Below are positions 46,043 to 57,287 of a DNA stretch of 64,000 nucleotides, piece after piece. The notes under the pieces were generated by a model. The model had not been told where the DNA came from. It worked only from the letters and a program-made list of their open reading frames with translations, and did no database searches. Both the position numbers and the translations under genes were made by a program. Each line of letters starts with the position of its first letter. The stretch's first letter is position 1. The stretch comes from Adineta vaga (lineage: Eukaryota; Rotifera): assembly GCA_021613535.1 (NCBI GenBank), contig CP075493.1, forward strand, positions 14,136,001 through 14,200,000, read 5' to 3'.

Positions 46043-46573
46043 AGTATATCGTCTGCTAGATATTTTATATTTCGTCTTTTAATGGAAAAAAAAACTAAAA
46101 AAATATCTACGAAGAATGTTGAGCGTACTTATAAATATTCCAATTGAAGAAAGGAAACATTGATATACTCTTTTATTAGTCATTTTGACACATTTTGATG
46201 ACTATTACAATGGTAGAAAAAAGGTGTCCTCATTGAAATCACGTTACTTTTACCGTCGTTTATCACGTGTCGTGAATCATATCAGTTTCCAGCACACATA
46301 TAATTGTAGATGTTTGATTCTCTTACGAAGTCTTAGTGTATAATTAAAACCTGTGGTGTGTAACCTTTTAAAGCCATTTTGAGGATATAGATGTGAATAA
46401 AATGAAAGGGAAAAGTGATACATGCAACACAAACTCATCTTCGTACATACACTATCCATATGGTCTATCTGATGTTCTCCGTTCTTTGAATACAATGAGG
46501 AAGTTTTTGATTTTTATTCTTTCTATCTGCTTGAGCTATGGTACTGTTAGCTGTATAATATGACAGAAATATG
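46043..46573. other. Intergenic, no gene seen
   Basis: 5-prime flank of the receptor and 3-prime flank of the carrier, both on the minus strand. The frame 46277-46495 has no pattern. No repeat noticed. Confidence 0.45.
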
Positions 46574-47511
46574 TTAATTTTTTCCAGAAGAATGATTCGA
46601 CGGACGAATTTCATTTCCAGTAGTTGATAATTTGTATTTTTCAAAAAAATCCATTAAAGTGTTGTAGACGACCAGTAGAATGCCGCCACCGGGTCCAAGA
46701 CGAAGAACTTTCGGCACAAAACCTTTATAAAGAGCCAAAAAACCTTCTTCTCTAGCTACAATAAATAACGACGGAATAGACCAATTGTATTTCGATGGTA
46801 AATTAGTTCGAGGTGAGTTTTGAATTCGACTTTTAACGACATCAAATGGAGTATTTAATGTCGTTCCTACACAACCTCCAATAGCTCCAGCAATGAAATC
46901 ATTAAGCATTTTAGGTTTGGCTGGTAACTGAGATTTCACTTGAAAGATGACACCAAAGTAGCCAGCATTCCAAGTAATATGTCTCATTAACGTTGCTTCA
47001 AAGCCATTGTATAAAGCGAAGATACCTTCACTTTTAATAATCTTCTTCAGACAGTCCATAGTTCCTAGAAATTTCGAATTGATTATCAGTTCGAATTCTA
47101 CAAAAGAGACATACCTGAATAGAGATGAGCATTTTGCTTATCTTGTAATCTAACTTTAACTAATTCAAATGGTACAACGATAATTGTTTCCGTCGCACCA
47201 GCACTAGCTCCAGTCAATATACTTAGACTTTGGGTAGTCTTTTCGATATGAAATAACTTTCGATAAAATTGACCCCACATATCATTGGCAGCAAATTTTG
47301 TGGCTCTCTTCGGTGTTTCCATAAAGATTGGCGGAATAATACCACGATAGAGTCGACGCATTCCTTCTTGCTTGACAATATTTCTCAGTGATGCAATTGT
47401 TCCCATACTCTTACCAACAGATAACTGAGATCTTGTCTTTACCACATCAAGTGGGTACATCGTTAGAACCTCAGTGATACCAGCAATAGCACCAGCTGCA
47501 AACGAATCCAT
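46574..47511 (-). CDS. Mitochondrial carrier, 2-oxodicarboxylate (SLC25A21) type
   Basis: Two exons, 47511-47115 and 47064-46574, joined in phase 1 across a 50-base intron, give about 295 residues, the family length. SLC25 carriers exchange metabolites across the inner mitochondrial membrane; SLC25A21 moves 2-oxoadipate and 2-oxoglutarate. All three carrier repeats are present with PxDxVKxR-type motifs: YPLDVVKTRSQL, VPFELVKVRLQ and TPFDVVKSRIQ. IPPIFMETPKRATKFAAND and PKVLRLGPGGGILLVVYN match the oxodicarboxylate branch. The first ATG in frame is MDSFAAG at 47511; the upstream open codons begin only at TTG. A short coding exon further up cannot be ruled out. No lesion. Confidence 0.88.
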
Positions 47512-47550
47512 ATAATTGGTATTAAAAGTTACCTTGACTAAGTTTATCAA

Positions 47551-48148
47551 TAGAGAATAATCAACGAAAACAAATAAAGTGAATCGCTCTACTGTAAAAG
47601 TTTATCAGAGAAAATATATGCGCTTCACGTGTCTAATCTACGTGAAAAATATCTATCTAATGACAAACAGAAAAGAAAGAATCAAACTGTATGTGATACA
47701 TGCACTAAAAGGAATAGAATGAAAACATTTCAATATGTCACACTTTATCGTATTTATACATGACGTGTAAAGAGTAAGAGGAAAAAACATGTTTTTAATA
47801 AGTATACTATAATAATTTCAATCCTATTCCTTTTGTATTATTTTTACTATACATATTGAATCGTTTGAGTTTTATAAGCACGAGTATCATTGCATCTTAT
47901 ATTTTTATTTCTTATCCCGTGCATGTGTCACATAAATATTGATAATAACGAAAGTTGACATAAGTTCGTATTGTTTGCATGTTGTATCAAAGAAGATACT
48001 CTCGTTCTAAACGTGTCATTTTGATTTAAGATAAAGCTTATATGATTTATTTCAAATTCAATTTAAACTCTTGTACAACTCTATTACACGATACACAGAC
48101 AAAGAAAAGTAAATAGGATTAAAAATCAAAATGTTCCAGATAAATATT
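47551..48148. other. Intergenic, no gene seen
   Basis: 5-prime flank of the carrier gene and 3-prime flank of the 7TM gene on the same strand. AT-rich; nothing recognised. Confidence 0.45.
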
Positions 48149-49045
48149 TCAACGATTAACTGTATTGTCTGTTGGTTGAACTTGATTATGAATTCCATTA
48201 AAATAACCTAGCATAATCTTTAGAAATTTATTTGTAGTTGCAACCGTCATAATTGCAATAAATATTAAACATACTGCTGTAACAAAACCAACAATTGCAT
48301 ATGTTAACATATATAAATATCCATTTATTATTTCATAGAATATAAATATAATTGTTGGAAAACGTAATAAAATCAATATTAAAACACATACTATAATTCG
48401 TTTAATCACTGTTAAATCTCTTAAATTTCTTTGTCGTTCAATTTGACGAATATTTGTCCTTGTATGAATATATTTTGTTATTAAGATGTAAATAATAATT
48501 ATTGTTAATAATGGTACGGAATATAAAACAAGAATTAAATAAAATGAACCAACTAAATTATTATAGGGTATTAAACAATAATTTTCTCCAGGTAAACGAA
48601 TATACCATTTCAGAAATAATGTTGGTAAGATTAATATAACAGCAATTAACCATTGAATTAAAACTAAGATTAGATAGAATTTCCATGATAAAACAAATCG
48701 ATTTTTGTAGTAAATTATTCGACATAAACGATAAAATGATTGTAAACAATAACTATAATATATTGAGCATTCAAATATATCATAGAATAAACCGAAGATA
48801 TGACAAAAATTCATATCATCTAATAAAAAATCTCGAAAAAGATTTGAACTAACCATAACGAATACAGTTAATGATGTTAAAAATCCAGCTAAACATGTAT
48901 TCATTGTTAAGAATAATGAAACATCCTTTTGTCGTTCGTTGTTTTGACTTTTTAGATAAATTAAAAAAAGAATTAAGAATAAAAATATACTAATGATTAT
49001 TAATGACCAATTGATAATTATAAATATTGTTGAAATAAGTGCCAT
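48149..49045 (-). CDS. Orphan 7TM receptor (subfamily B-like)
   Basis: Single-exon frame of 298 residues, seven hydrophobic helices, almost no N-terminal tail. TM3 ends in YCLQSFYRLCRIIYYKNR, a form with no DRY but with an arginine-cysteine-arginine cluster, and an FVLSW-F-Y segment follows as in the receptor at 45152. Extracellular loop 2 has a cysteine (GENYCLIPYN). Loop 3 is strongly basic (RTNIRQIERQRNLRD). It is very rich in isoleucine and leucine and in AT-ending codons. Ligand unknown; membership in a bdelloid-expanded receptor set is inference. Confidence 0.75.
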   Translation of the reverse strand: MALISTIFIIINWSLIIISIFLFLILFLIYLKSQNNERQKDVSLFLTMNTCLAGFLTSLTVFVMVSSNLFRDFLLDDMNFCHIFGLFYDIFECSIYYSYCLQSFYRLCRIIYYKNRFVLSWKFYLILVLIQWLIAVILILPTLFLKWYIRLPGENYCLIPYNNLVGSFYLILVLYSVPLLTIIIIYILITKYIHTRTNIRQIERQRNLRDLTVIKRIIVCVLILILLRFPTIIFIFYEIINGYLYMLTYAIVGFVTAVCLIFIAIMTVATTNKFLKIMLGYFNGIHNQVQPTDNTVNR

Positions 49046-50741
49046 TGTTTCTGATGAATTTTCACCTTTTCTAAAAATGAAAGTTTTTTTTTGAAATAAA
49101 ATATTAATAATAAAACGAAAACAAACTTTATGTAAAAATCCTATCTGTCACAGATACCTTCAGTGTTTCTCCCATTCTTCTTCTTCTTTTCCGTGGACTA
49201 GCTATCTTTCTTTTATCAGGACGATAATTATTTCGATCAAATATTATGATTAAACACTCGAAACATTCGTTCTCTTTTATATAGTCGATCGAATGTAGTG
49301 TATATGTGTATTTTCATCATCATCATCATCAGATAAAATGTCCTAACATTATTTCATAGTTACTATCGGGTCGATACTATATGAAGGATATCACTGTGAA
49401 TTTATGTTCTCAAATGTCATTTTTATCATAGCTGAAATAGAACGCGATGTTAAATTGTCTTTGATAATTATTGGTTAATCTAAAATAGAGAAGCCGTACT
49501 TTCGGATGACGTTCCTGCTCTTCAAGGGGTTGATTTATATGAAATGATAATGAGTACAACGCAAAAAATAATAATTAAATTTAGATCAGAATTCGGCGTC
49601 TGTCGGTAGGGGGTGAGAGGAAATGAACGTTGATGATTATTTCTGATCGTGTAATTTTCTTTTTAGTTTATACTTGACAAACTTTTCAAAACTCATGTTT
49701 ACGTACGAGTATAATTGACTTCTTGTGAATATTTCTCTACATCAAATGAAATATTTTTATATTCTATGAAAAACGAGAGAATATAGGTGTATTTTATCGT
49801 TTGCGCTATCTTTTCTACTTTTAATTCAGTCAATAGCATCTTTTTCAGTAACGACAAACGAGAAAAATTACAGTTACAAAAGAAAATCTTCATCTTCTTT
49901 TACTTGTCATTTTCTTCCAAGGAATATAACTATCCTCAAGTGAATGGAATATCAAATTAAGATCATACGAGATTCCGGCAAACTGCTAAGCAATACATAC
50001 TAAGCAACTAAGAGCTATTCTTAATGAAAACGGTGTTCCAAGAAGTAACTAAACATGAGTAAAAAGAGAAAAGTTAAGGACAGGAGAAAGCTCGTTCCTA
50101 GGTGAACATTATAATTAAAATTTGTTAACATGATAGGAAATATCATTTGCCGTTTCCTTAATTTGATGAGAAGTATCAGATTATAGAATCAATGACACGA
50201 AAGCTGACATATGGTAGAATTACACGAAAAAGAGCAAAAAAACGAGTTTTGTATATAGTTTACTTGTTAAGAACATACTACGTGTAATCTGTTACATTAT
50301 TTTGGATCGATCAACCTTACTAGATATCAAATACTAGAGTGTACCAAATATGATTCTTACTCAGTCATATTATTCCTTACTTTAGCTATTTGTCTCGGTC
50401 TCATAAATTCATCAATTATGTTTTTATAACTTATAAATATCTGATTCGACACTATATATTGAAGAATAAGGTCTGAAGAAGAACATACGTCATGTGAATA
50501 ATTTTCTAGAATACATAATTTACGTCACAAATGAGAAAAAATCGTAGAGAAATACAGTCTTTAATCTTTTAAAATGAAAATGTCTACTTAGTTTGTGACA
50601 GCGAAGAAAAAATCAAACGTCAAACTCGATTTTGTTCTGATGGGATGGATTAGGATTATTTAAGGGGAAGTATATTTACATTTACGTCACCATTTCAAAA
50701 ATCTTCATCTTGCTAAGCGGTTTATTAAAATTCACTTCTAA
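49046..50741. other. Long intergenic stretch with an ATC microsatellite
   Basis: About 1.7 kb. It holds a short ATC repeat (ATCATCATCATCATC) around 49317-49331. No open frame over 65 codons and no protein pattern recognised on either strand. Confidence 0.5.
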
Positions 50742-51725
50742 TCATACAATATGTATTCTGTTATTATAAATCAGATTTTCTACCAAGATTTTCGAGTGCG
50801 TAGGCAGCTGCTTGAAACATTTTTTCAACAACCAATGGATTAATATTCTCCAATGAATCACAAGAGCTATGATAACAAGGACCATATTCAACACCTGCAG
50901 GCTACCTTTTCCTTTTTCTAACATTCAATCATAACAATATCGTTCTTCTTCTATTTTTTCATTTTGTATGCTTGACTTAAAACCTGATATAGCAAAACCA
51001 GCAGCTAAGAACTAAGCATAGTCACTTCCACCACCAAGTTCACTGATTCTATACGGAAGATTTTGCTTGATAAACCAATCACGAAATAATTGGGTTAATA
51101 TAGAATAGTACCAAGAAAAGCTTTAGTGGAGTTGTGCTAAAATACCAATTTGAAAGTTTGTTGATTTTGTCATGTCATAGTTAAGATTGACAAGATAATC
51201 GCAAAGATGTTCGCCTACAAATGTACTTTGACTAGCATGAGAAAAATGACTCTTTACCATCATAAGCAGGAATCTTACCACTATCTTTAATTCCTCGACT
51301 TTTCGGTACTTTATAACTATGACTTTCGACGACAATTGTTTGAGTTACATGTTGTATTACGATCTGATGTATCACCATCATTGTAAATTAGTAGAACAAC
51401 TACCACGTGTAACTAGAGTCACTCTGTTCGTATGCGGAGATGTTACAAGTATTGTATTAGTTAAATTAGTTGATTCAGAAAACGTCAAATATGTGAAATC
51501 TTGTTTCTGATCGTACATGTAATTAACTTCGATAACATTGATCGATGCCGATAAGAAAGGATCATTATTTAATGTAAATGCCATATGATAGGGAAACATT
51601 GCTTTTGAACGTTCAAATTAGTTCGTATCATTAAATAATTGCTAATATAATCGAAGGTATGATTAAATCCTTCTGTATGAATAGCACAAGTACTATTGGA
51701 TTCATCATATCATCGATGTGTATTG
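50742..51725 (-). pseudogene. M28 zinc aminopeptidase with PA domain, decayed
   Basis: Read on the minus strand, pieces in several frames follow the order of a secreted M28 aminopeptidase. They are an N-terminal part (HTEGFNHTFDYISNYL), a protease-associated region (VTLVTRGSCS), a catalytic-domain core (LCDYLVNLNYDM), LPYRISELGGGSDYA then a stop where PFLAAG continues, and a C-terminal CYHSSCDSLENINPLVVEKM with AAAYALENLGRKSDL. The metal-ligand segment with GSHSDS is not found intact. Several frameshifts and stops leave no usable frame. Parent function: release of N-terminal amino acids outside the cell. Confidence 0.78.
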
Positions 51726-52328
51726 AACATACTAGCATACCTTGTTCACATTTCTTGTTTTCCAAAATACTGGTTCGTTGATTATTTGAAATAATCTTAT
51801 TAAGAAACTTTTAAGAAACTGAGTACATCAATTCTTCCTTCTCATTCTATTTCCATCACATACAAATTACTTACCTGTTTCTATAATCACTGATAAAACT
51901 ATAAATGAGGATGTGGGTGTTTTTGAAAGATTGTATATGATCTGAATTGTCCATGTGCGTCTCTTATTTAATATATTAATACATTTACCTCGAAACAAAT
52001 GAACATAATATGAATCGTACTTTTTGAGAAAGCGTTCTCTGCTTTTACACTTGACTGACTTTTACTTTCTTCCTGTACGTATATGTATTCAATATTCTCC
52101 TTGTAATATATATATATATATATATATATACAGAGAACAGATATGAGCGTTACACATGAATGAGAACATTTGCACAATAATTTTCATTTACATCATACGT
52201 TGTTATACACGTTTTATGGTAAGTGTGTAGTATTCTCTTTGTTTAAAATATACTTATTATTGAAACTACATTAACAGATTTAATAATATTATTCGCATTT
52301 TTCTTCTCAGATTAGTAGACATAGAAAT
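51726..52328. other. Intergenic with GT-rich string and TA microsatellite
   Basis: Contains GAGGATGTGGGTGT at 51907-51920 (related to the other GT-rich elements) and a TA dinucleotide run at about 52108-52130. The frame 51968-52177 is produced largely by the TA run and is not coding. Confidence 0.5.
52108..52130. repeat. TA dinucleotide microsatellite
   Basis: About eleven TA units in a row between the peptidase remnant and the fucosyltransferase gene. Confidence 0.85.
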
Positions 52329-53895
52329 ATGGCATTCTATAAACGAAGAAGAAAAAGAAAATATCTTCAAACTTTTATGTGTCTGATTGTTTTACTACTT
52401 TTAATGATATCAATGTATTTTACTCGTTCAAATGTTGATGCTACGAAATTATGTGTATCGATGAAACGTGATGACGATCAGACGACAAAATACATCTTTG
52501 ATCTTTTTAGATGGCAAGAAATTATGAAACAAGAAATGACCTCGCTAAGAAGGAATGAAACAGCATGGTGTAATGTGCCAGTTGAACTAAAGCATTTAAC
52601 TGAGGCTATCTGTGTAATGTATGACATAAACAGTTGTGCTCGTCTACCATGTTATGTGATCTATTCATCATTATCAACATTAGAAGATGTCAAATGTAAT
52701 CGACATGGACAAGCTGCAAGTAGAAATGGTAACCTGGAGAGACAAAATCAGCGACATTACAAATGTAAACGGGGCTTTGCATTGGATTTATTCATTAATC
52801 CATTTCAGAAATCTGCATATCCATCACTCATTGCCGATCCTTATGTGAGATTTTCCGATGATTTATATTTGAATGTATTAAATAATTATTATCGAAGTTG
52901 TACTAGTATGTGGGGATTTCATTTCACTTATGAATCGATTGTTTATTATCCTTGGACTGGTGATCCAAACAAGCTGAAACTGTTCGATGTAACTTTCGGT
53001 TATGATCGATCAATTCATGATTTTTCTCCACCTCCTCATCTTTTCGTATATGTCAAAGAACTAATATTCACTTCGGACAGATTGACAATTCAACAAGCAA
53101 TGAACAGTAAAAGACCCATCCATTCTACGACAAAGTCAGATAGTTATTGGCCTAATATATCAATGGTAAGAACTTGAAATAATAGTTATAAACATCTTTA
53201 ATTAATTATAGAATTTCACCATACACAACGGAACCATTGGTGATGCATCATATATAAAAGCACCAATTTTGTGGATGAATAGTAATTGTAATGCGAAATC
53301 AGGACGTACTCGATATATGAAGGAATTAATGAAATATATTGATGTTGATAATTACGGCACTTGTGGAAAAAATATTCGTCCATTACCAGAACATATTGTT
53401 AAAATTCAAGGTTCAGCTAATCAAATTTTGAAAAATATTGCTACTTATAATTGGGAAGCAGGAAAAAAGGCATTGTCAAGAGAATATTTATTTACTATTG
53501 CTATTGAAAATAGTTTAACTTATGATTATATATCAGAAAAATTATGGCATCCTTTAATAGCTGGAAGCGTTCCTATTTATCTTGGAGCTCCAAATGTTTA
53601 TGATTGGTTACCATGTCGAACAAATTGTATTATTGATCTAAGGAAATTTCAAACACCAAACGATGCAGCTATGTTCATCAAAACTGTAGCAAAAAATAAG
53701 ACATTATATGAGAGTTATCATCAATGGCGAAGTGAACCTGTCTCAGAGAAATTCCAGAATATACTTAACTACTTTGCACGAGTTAGTAATTTTAGTTTGG
53801 ATTGTGCTCTATGTGAAATGTCGCATCGTGTTGGTCAAGGAGAAGATCGAAAAGATATTAGAAACGATTTGAGAAATGCATTTGGCACTTCCTGA
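52329..53895 (+). CDS. GT10 alpha-1,3-fucosyltransferase
   Basis: Two exons, 52329-53165 and 53212-53895, joined in phase 0 across a 46-base intron, give 506 residues. GT10 enzymes add fucose from GDP-fucose to N-acetylglucosamine of glycans in the Golgi. Seen: a basic cytoplasmic tail (YKRRRKRKYL), a single signal anchor near residues 15-31, a long stem with cysteines, and the GT10 signature near residues 375-407 (YLFTIAIENSLTYDYISEKL, then AGSVPIYLGAPNVYDWLP). The C-terminal CALCEMSHR resembles the paired-cysteine end of the family. Frame intact. Which linkage it makes cannot be told. Confidence 0.92.
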
Positions 53896-54293
53896 TTCCA
53901 CATTATAAATACGGAACATGTCATAGCTGTTATTTTGATAAAATAAAAATATATGTTGATCTGGAAATGGTTATATGAATTTAGAGAGGTGTTGTAATGT
54001 GGTTTTGAGGAAAATATAAATAAGAAGTAAGAGGATCGTTTTCATAACGAAATCTATAATTAAAAAGATCTAGAGGTCACGAATATCGAGAGATTCATTT
54101 ACTGTAGCAATGATTTAAACAAACTCAACAATGCATATTGAAATTCTTTGATGAAAATATATCTATACTCTTAGTGCATTGGTAACTTACAGATCTGTTA
54201 TATCATTTGAGGGTGTGTGATAGCAACACAAGAATACTTACATTTTAGATCAAAATAAAGCAATATGACTTTCGAATTTTTCTAGTACTTCAA
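53896..54293. other. Intergenic with TTGAGGGTG element
   Basis: 3-prime flank of the fucosyltransferase. TTGAGGGTGTG at 54207-54217 lies 312 bases past the stop in sense orientation. No gene seen. Confidence 0.45.
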
Positions 54294-54760
54294 TGGTGCT
54301 GATTTATTTTCATGGTCACAATTCACGTTTTAATGCACTTCGTTTCAAATATTTTCGACAATATCATCTGGACTTGCGATCTTATTTGTCAACAATATAT
54401 TCTAATGATTATACTGATCGAATTATTTTACTTCATCCATCATCCTATGATTAGCTTCAGGACCCAGTTTACGCTATTTGACGATCGAAGCATCGTATAT
54501 TGACATCGATGGTTATAAATTGGAAGCAGACATTATTTGATCGAGCATCTCATCTTTATTCATTGAGTATCGATGTTTGGTCAAGTCGAGCCGTACTGAT
54601 AACTGAATACACAAGTCAATTTATTCGTCAACTATACTAGAAATTTGAGTTGAAAATCAAATGAATATAGTGGAATTCGTTCAAACTATGGCTAAACTGC
54701 GAGTGTTAATTGTTACGTGTAGAGAGAATAATACTTATAAATTAAATGATTTATTATTAA
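54294..54760 (+). pseudogene. F-box / LRR-like remnant
   Basis: Reading the plus strand from about 54303 gives YFHGHNSRFNALRFKYFRQ then YHLDLRSYLS, which resembles the conserved segment after the F-box in a large bdelloid F-box family (DLF, NSRFNxLLFKYF). A stop follows near 54454. Later pieces (LFDRASHLYSLSIDVW near 54530, IVEFVQTMAKLRVLIVTC near 54665) look like the repeat region of the same family. No start, several stops. Assignment rests on remembered family patterns. Confidence 0.45.
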
Positions 54761-54899
54761 CATGTATGATTATGCAAGATGTAGGACAGATGATCGAACT
54801 ATGAATTCGTGGATTAAATAGAAATTAAACGGTTACATGTTTGCTTTTTTAAGAAATCATAAAACTTTTATAACATATAAGCAAATAAAAATATATGCA

Positions 54900-55922
54900 T
54901 CAAAGTGTGTTTTGTATAGGCAATGGTACCTGATAGACGGCTTCTATAATATTTAGTTGCGCTTGTTTTGCTTGTGTGACGAGTAATATTTCTGGATGGA
55001 TAGTTCGTTTTCTTAGACGATAATACGGTAATAATTTAGTGAGCTTGCGATTTGGTAATGACATTACACTCAGAAAAGGAAATAAACATATAACATAATA
55101 CGAGAAAATTTGTGCATACAATTGAAAATCAGCTCCGAAATCTTCTGGCATACAGCATAGTTGTAACATTTCTACGATCATGGGTGGAATATAGAAAATA
55201 AAATAGAGCATCGATATCGATAATAATTGAATCGTCATTTTGCGATGTTTTCCCCATTGAATTTGTCGATGTATACGACGTTTTTGTAATAGAATTTTTA
55301 CAAGAAGAGTAATACTAAAGAAAATAATAGTTGAAGTAGGTAAGATATTGTTGATGATAGTATCCCACATGCCTATGAATTTTATCTTATAGTAACAAAG
55401 AGGACGTCCGCATAATGGTAAATCGTATCGAAATATATTTTCACACGGTGGAAATAAAATAGTGACAGCATGAAACGTGAGACAATAAATAAATATTGCA
55501 GCTAAAGGAAAATAATGAAATAGAAAACGCTTCTTTCTTGTCGACATCCAATTGTCATGAAAAATTAAAATATATCGTTCGACTGATGCCCATGCAACTA
55601 ATAGTAATGCAAGTGTAAAGAGTCCACCATCGGTAAACATCCAAATCAAACAGACTTCTGCTATCGATGGCCATACAGTGCCTAAATAATAATAAGTGAG
55701 ATGAAAAGGGATGCTTGTCAATTCATATAACAAAGTGTTAAATAAGAGAACAATAATAACATGATTATTGAGCGTACGACGTAGAGCTCGATCGAAAAGT
55801 AAATGATAAAGAACGATTACACAACAAATAATTGATAGAAGGAAAGAAATCAAAAAGATCCAAAATCGAGCAGGTAAAATCAGTGAAAGATTCACGAGAT
55901 CATATGGATGATGATCTATCAT
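54900..55922 (-). CDS. Orphan rhodopsin-like 7TM receptor (subfamily A)
   Basis: Single-exon frame of 340 residues with seven hydrophobic segments and an N-terminus of about 18 residues with one N-glycosylation site (NLSL). Loop 1 has FDRALRRTLNNH; TM3 ends in WASVERYILIFHDN with ERY in place of DRY; loop 2 has FPPCENIFRYDLPLCGRPLC; loop 3 is basic (LLQKRRIHRQIQWGKHRK). It shares these landmarks with the receptor at 34857-35954, 19 kb away on the same strand, and with the relic at 44655. Frame intact, ligand unknown. Confidence 0.85.
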   Translation of the reverse strand: MIDHHPYDLVNLSLILPARFWIFLISFLLSIICCVIVLYHLLFDRALRRTLNNHVIIVLLFNTLLYELTSIPFHLTYYYLGTVWPSIAEVCLIWMFTDGGLFTLALLLVAWASVERYILIFHDNWMSTRKKRFLFHYFPLAAIFIYCLTFHAVTILFPPCENIFRYDLPLCGRPLCYYKIKFIGMWDTIINNILPTSTIIFFSITLLVKILLQKRRIHRQIQWGKHRKMTIQLLSISMLYFIFYIPPMIVEMLQLCCMPEDFGADFQLYAQIFSYYVICLFPFLSVMSLPNRKLTKLLPYYRLRKRTIHPEILLVTQAKQAQLNIIEAVYQVPLPIQNTL

Positions 55923-56825
55923 TGTTGGAACATCAAGTCTGAAATAGATATTCTATAAAACTAAAGATTTTGATGAAAGAGCATCACAAGGAAAGATTTA
56001 TTTTGCTTATAAATTTGAAAGGTGATGTAAACGTCGACAGACTCTGACAGTAAGACGTCAAAAATTTATCAAAAAAAGTAGAAGATTAACGTCAGAAATT
56101 GGACATTAACGAGGTGAAATTTTTGAATTTCATCGAGCTTCCAGTTCCAAAAACAAAAGTGCTATCATCATTCATGTATTTCATCCTGTACAATTGTTAC
56201 TTCTATATCAGCTTTAAGCATAGATTTCACCAAAAAATTACGAAAATTTTCTAAATTATGCATATAAACCATGTCATAATAGCATACTGCATATGCTGAG
56301 TCAGTATAAAACAAATATATAGGTATCAACTTCGACTAACGATACGCATAATAATGTATACCTTGCTATATGTGTTTTAAAATTAAAGTAAAACATTCTT
56401 TCCTCCTAGTTCTATATTTATAGCAAAAAACTACATAGAAAAAGTTGTACCGCGTCATCTATTTTTGCAATAATTTTCAAACTACTCGCTCAGATAAGTT
56501 GATACTGTTAAAAATTATTTTCCCCTTATTGTTTGAGTTTGACACGAGATAAAGTAATTACGAGATGAATGTTGACAATGCTGAAAATATTCTTTTCTAT
56601 ATCTAGAAGCGAATAAGATAATGTTGACGAGCTCATCAACATTACAACACGGTCGTAATCATGACGAAATGTCACGTATGACGTGGTTTTTTAAAATTTA
56701 TTGTTTAAAATAATCGATGAATCAAAAGCAAGTAAACAATCTATTTTTTCTGTACGAATGTGTTTATGTATTGCACAAGAAGAAGAAATTTTTCTGTTTT
56801 TTCAAATGACAATCTGTACATTGAC
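55923..56825. other. Intergenic, no gene seen
   Basis: Divergent flank between the receptor and the ubiquitin-like gene. Any missing 5-prime exon of the latter should lie in its right part; I could not find one. Confidence 0.45.
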
Positions 56826-56828
56826 TGA

Positions 56829-57221
56829 GAGAAGATTGCACAGAATATCAGCGTGCCATCATGTAATCAATTTTTAAGCGTCGAATGTCGAACACTTGAA
56901 GATGAACATACTCTTGTGTCTTATGACTTTATTAAAGGAGGAACACAAATCAACATGGTGATATCTCGAAACGCTACTCGCGAAAAATTTAATGTGTATG
57001 TTACCATTCCGATTTCTAATGAAAAATGTGATGTCATCAGTTTAGACATTTTCTATTATGATACAGTTGCTCAAGTCAAACAAGCTATTTATGAACGTAC
57101 ACCCATACCAACAACAAAGCAAAGAATTATTTTTGCCGGCAAACAGCTTGGCGATAGTCGAATTTTCTCAAACTACGGTATTCAGAGAGAAAGTACTGTA
57201 CATCTCGTTATTAGAGAATAA
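56829..57221 (+). CDS. Ubiquitin-like protein, two Ubl domains, 5-prime end missing
   Basis: The frame opens right after a TGA at 56826-56828 and has no ATG before residue 43. The first part ([20 protein letters not shown], then [20 protein letters not shown]) matches the C-terminal two thirds of a ubiquitin fold. The second part, from FNVYVTIP to HLVIRE, is a complete Ubl domain with [20 protein letters not shown] and [18 protein letters not shown]. There is no terminal GG, so it is not a conjugatable ubiquitin. Either an upstream exon supplies the start and first strands (a splice acceptor such as the CTGAG at 56825-56829 or TCAG near 56850 is possible) or the gene is truncated. Confidence 0.7.
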   Translation, partial: EKIAQNISVPSCNQFLSVECRTLEDEHTLVSYDFIKGGTQINMVISRNATREKFNVYVTIPISNEKCDVISLDIFYYDTVAQVKQAIYERTPIPTTKQRIIFAGKQLGDSRIFSNYGIQRESTVHLVIRE

Positions 57222-57287
57222 TATTTTAACTGAAGATTTTAGTAAATGTTTCAGTATATAGATGCGAAAATATAATTTAAATCGTTC

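Noticed and set aside
51968-52177. Minus-strand frame across the TA repeat
   Set aside because: Its YIYIYI run is made by the microsatellite, and no conserved segment flanks it.
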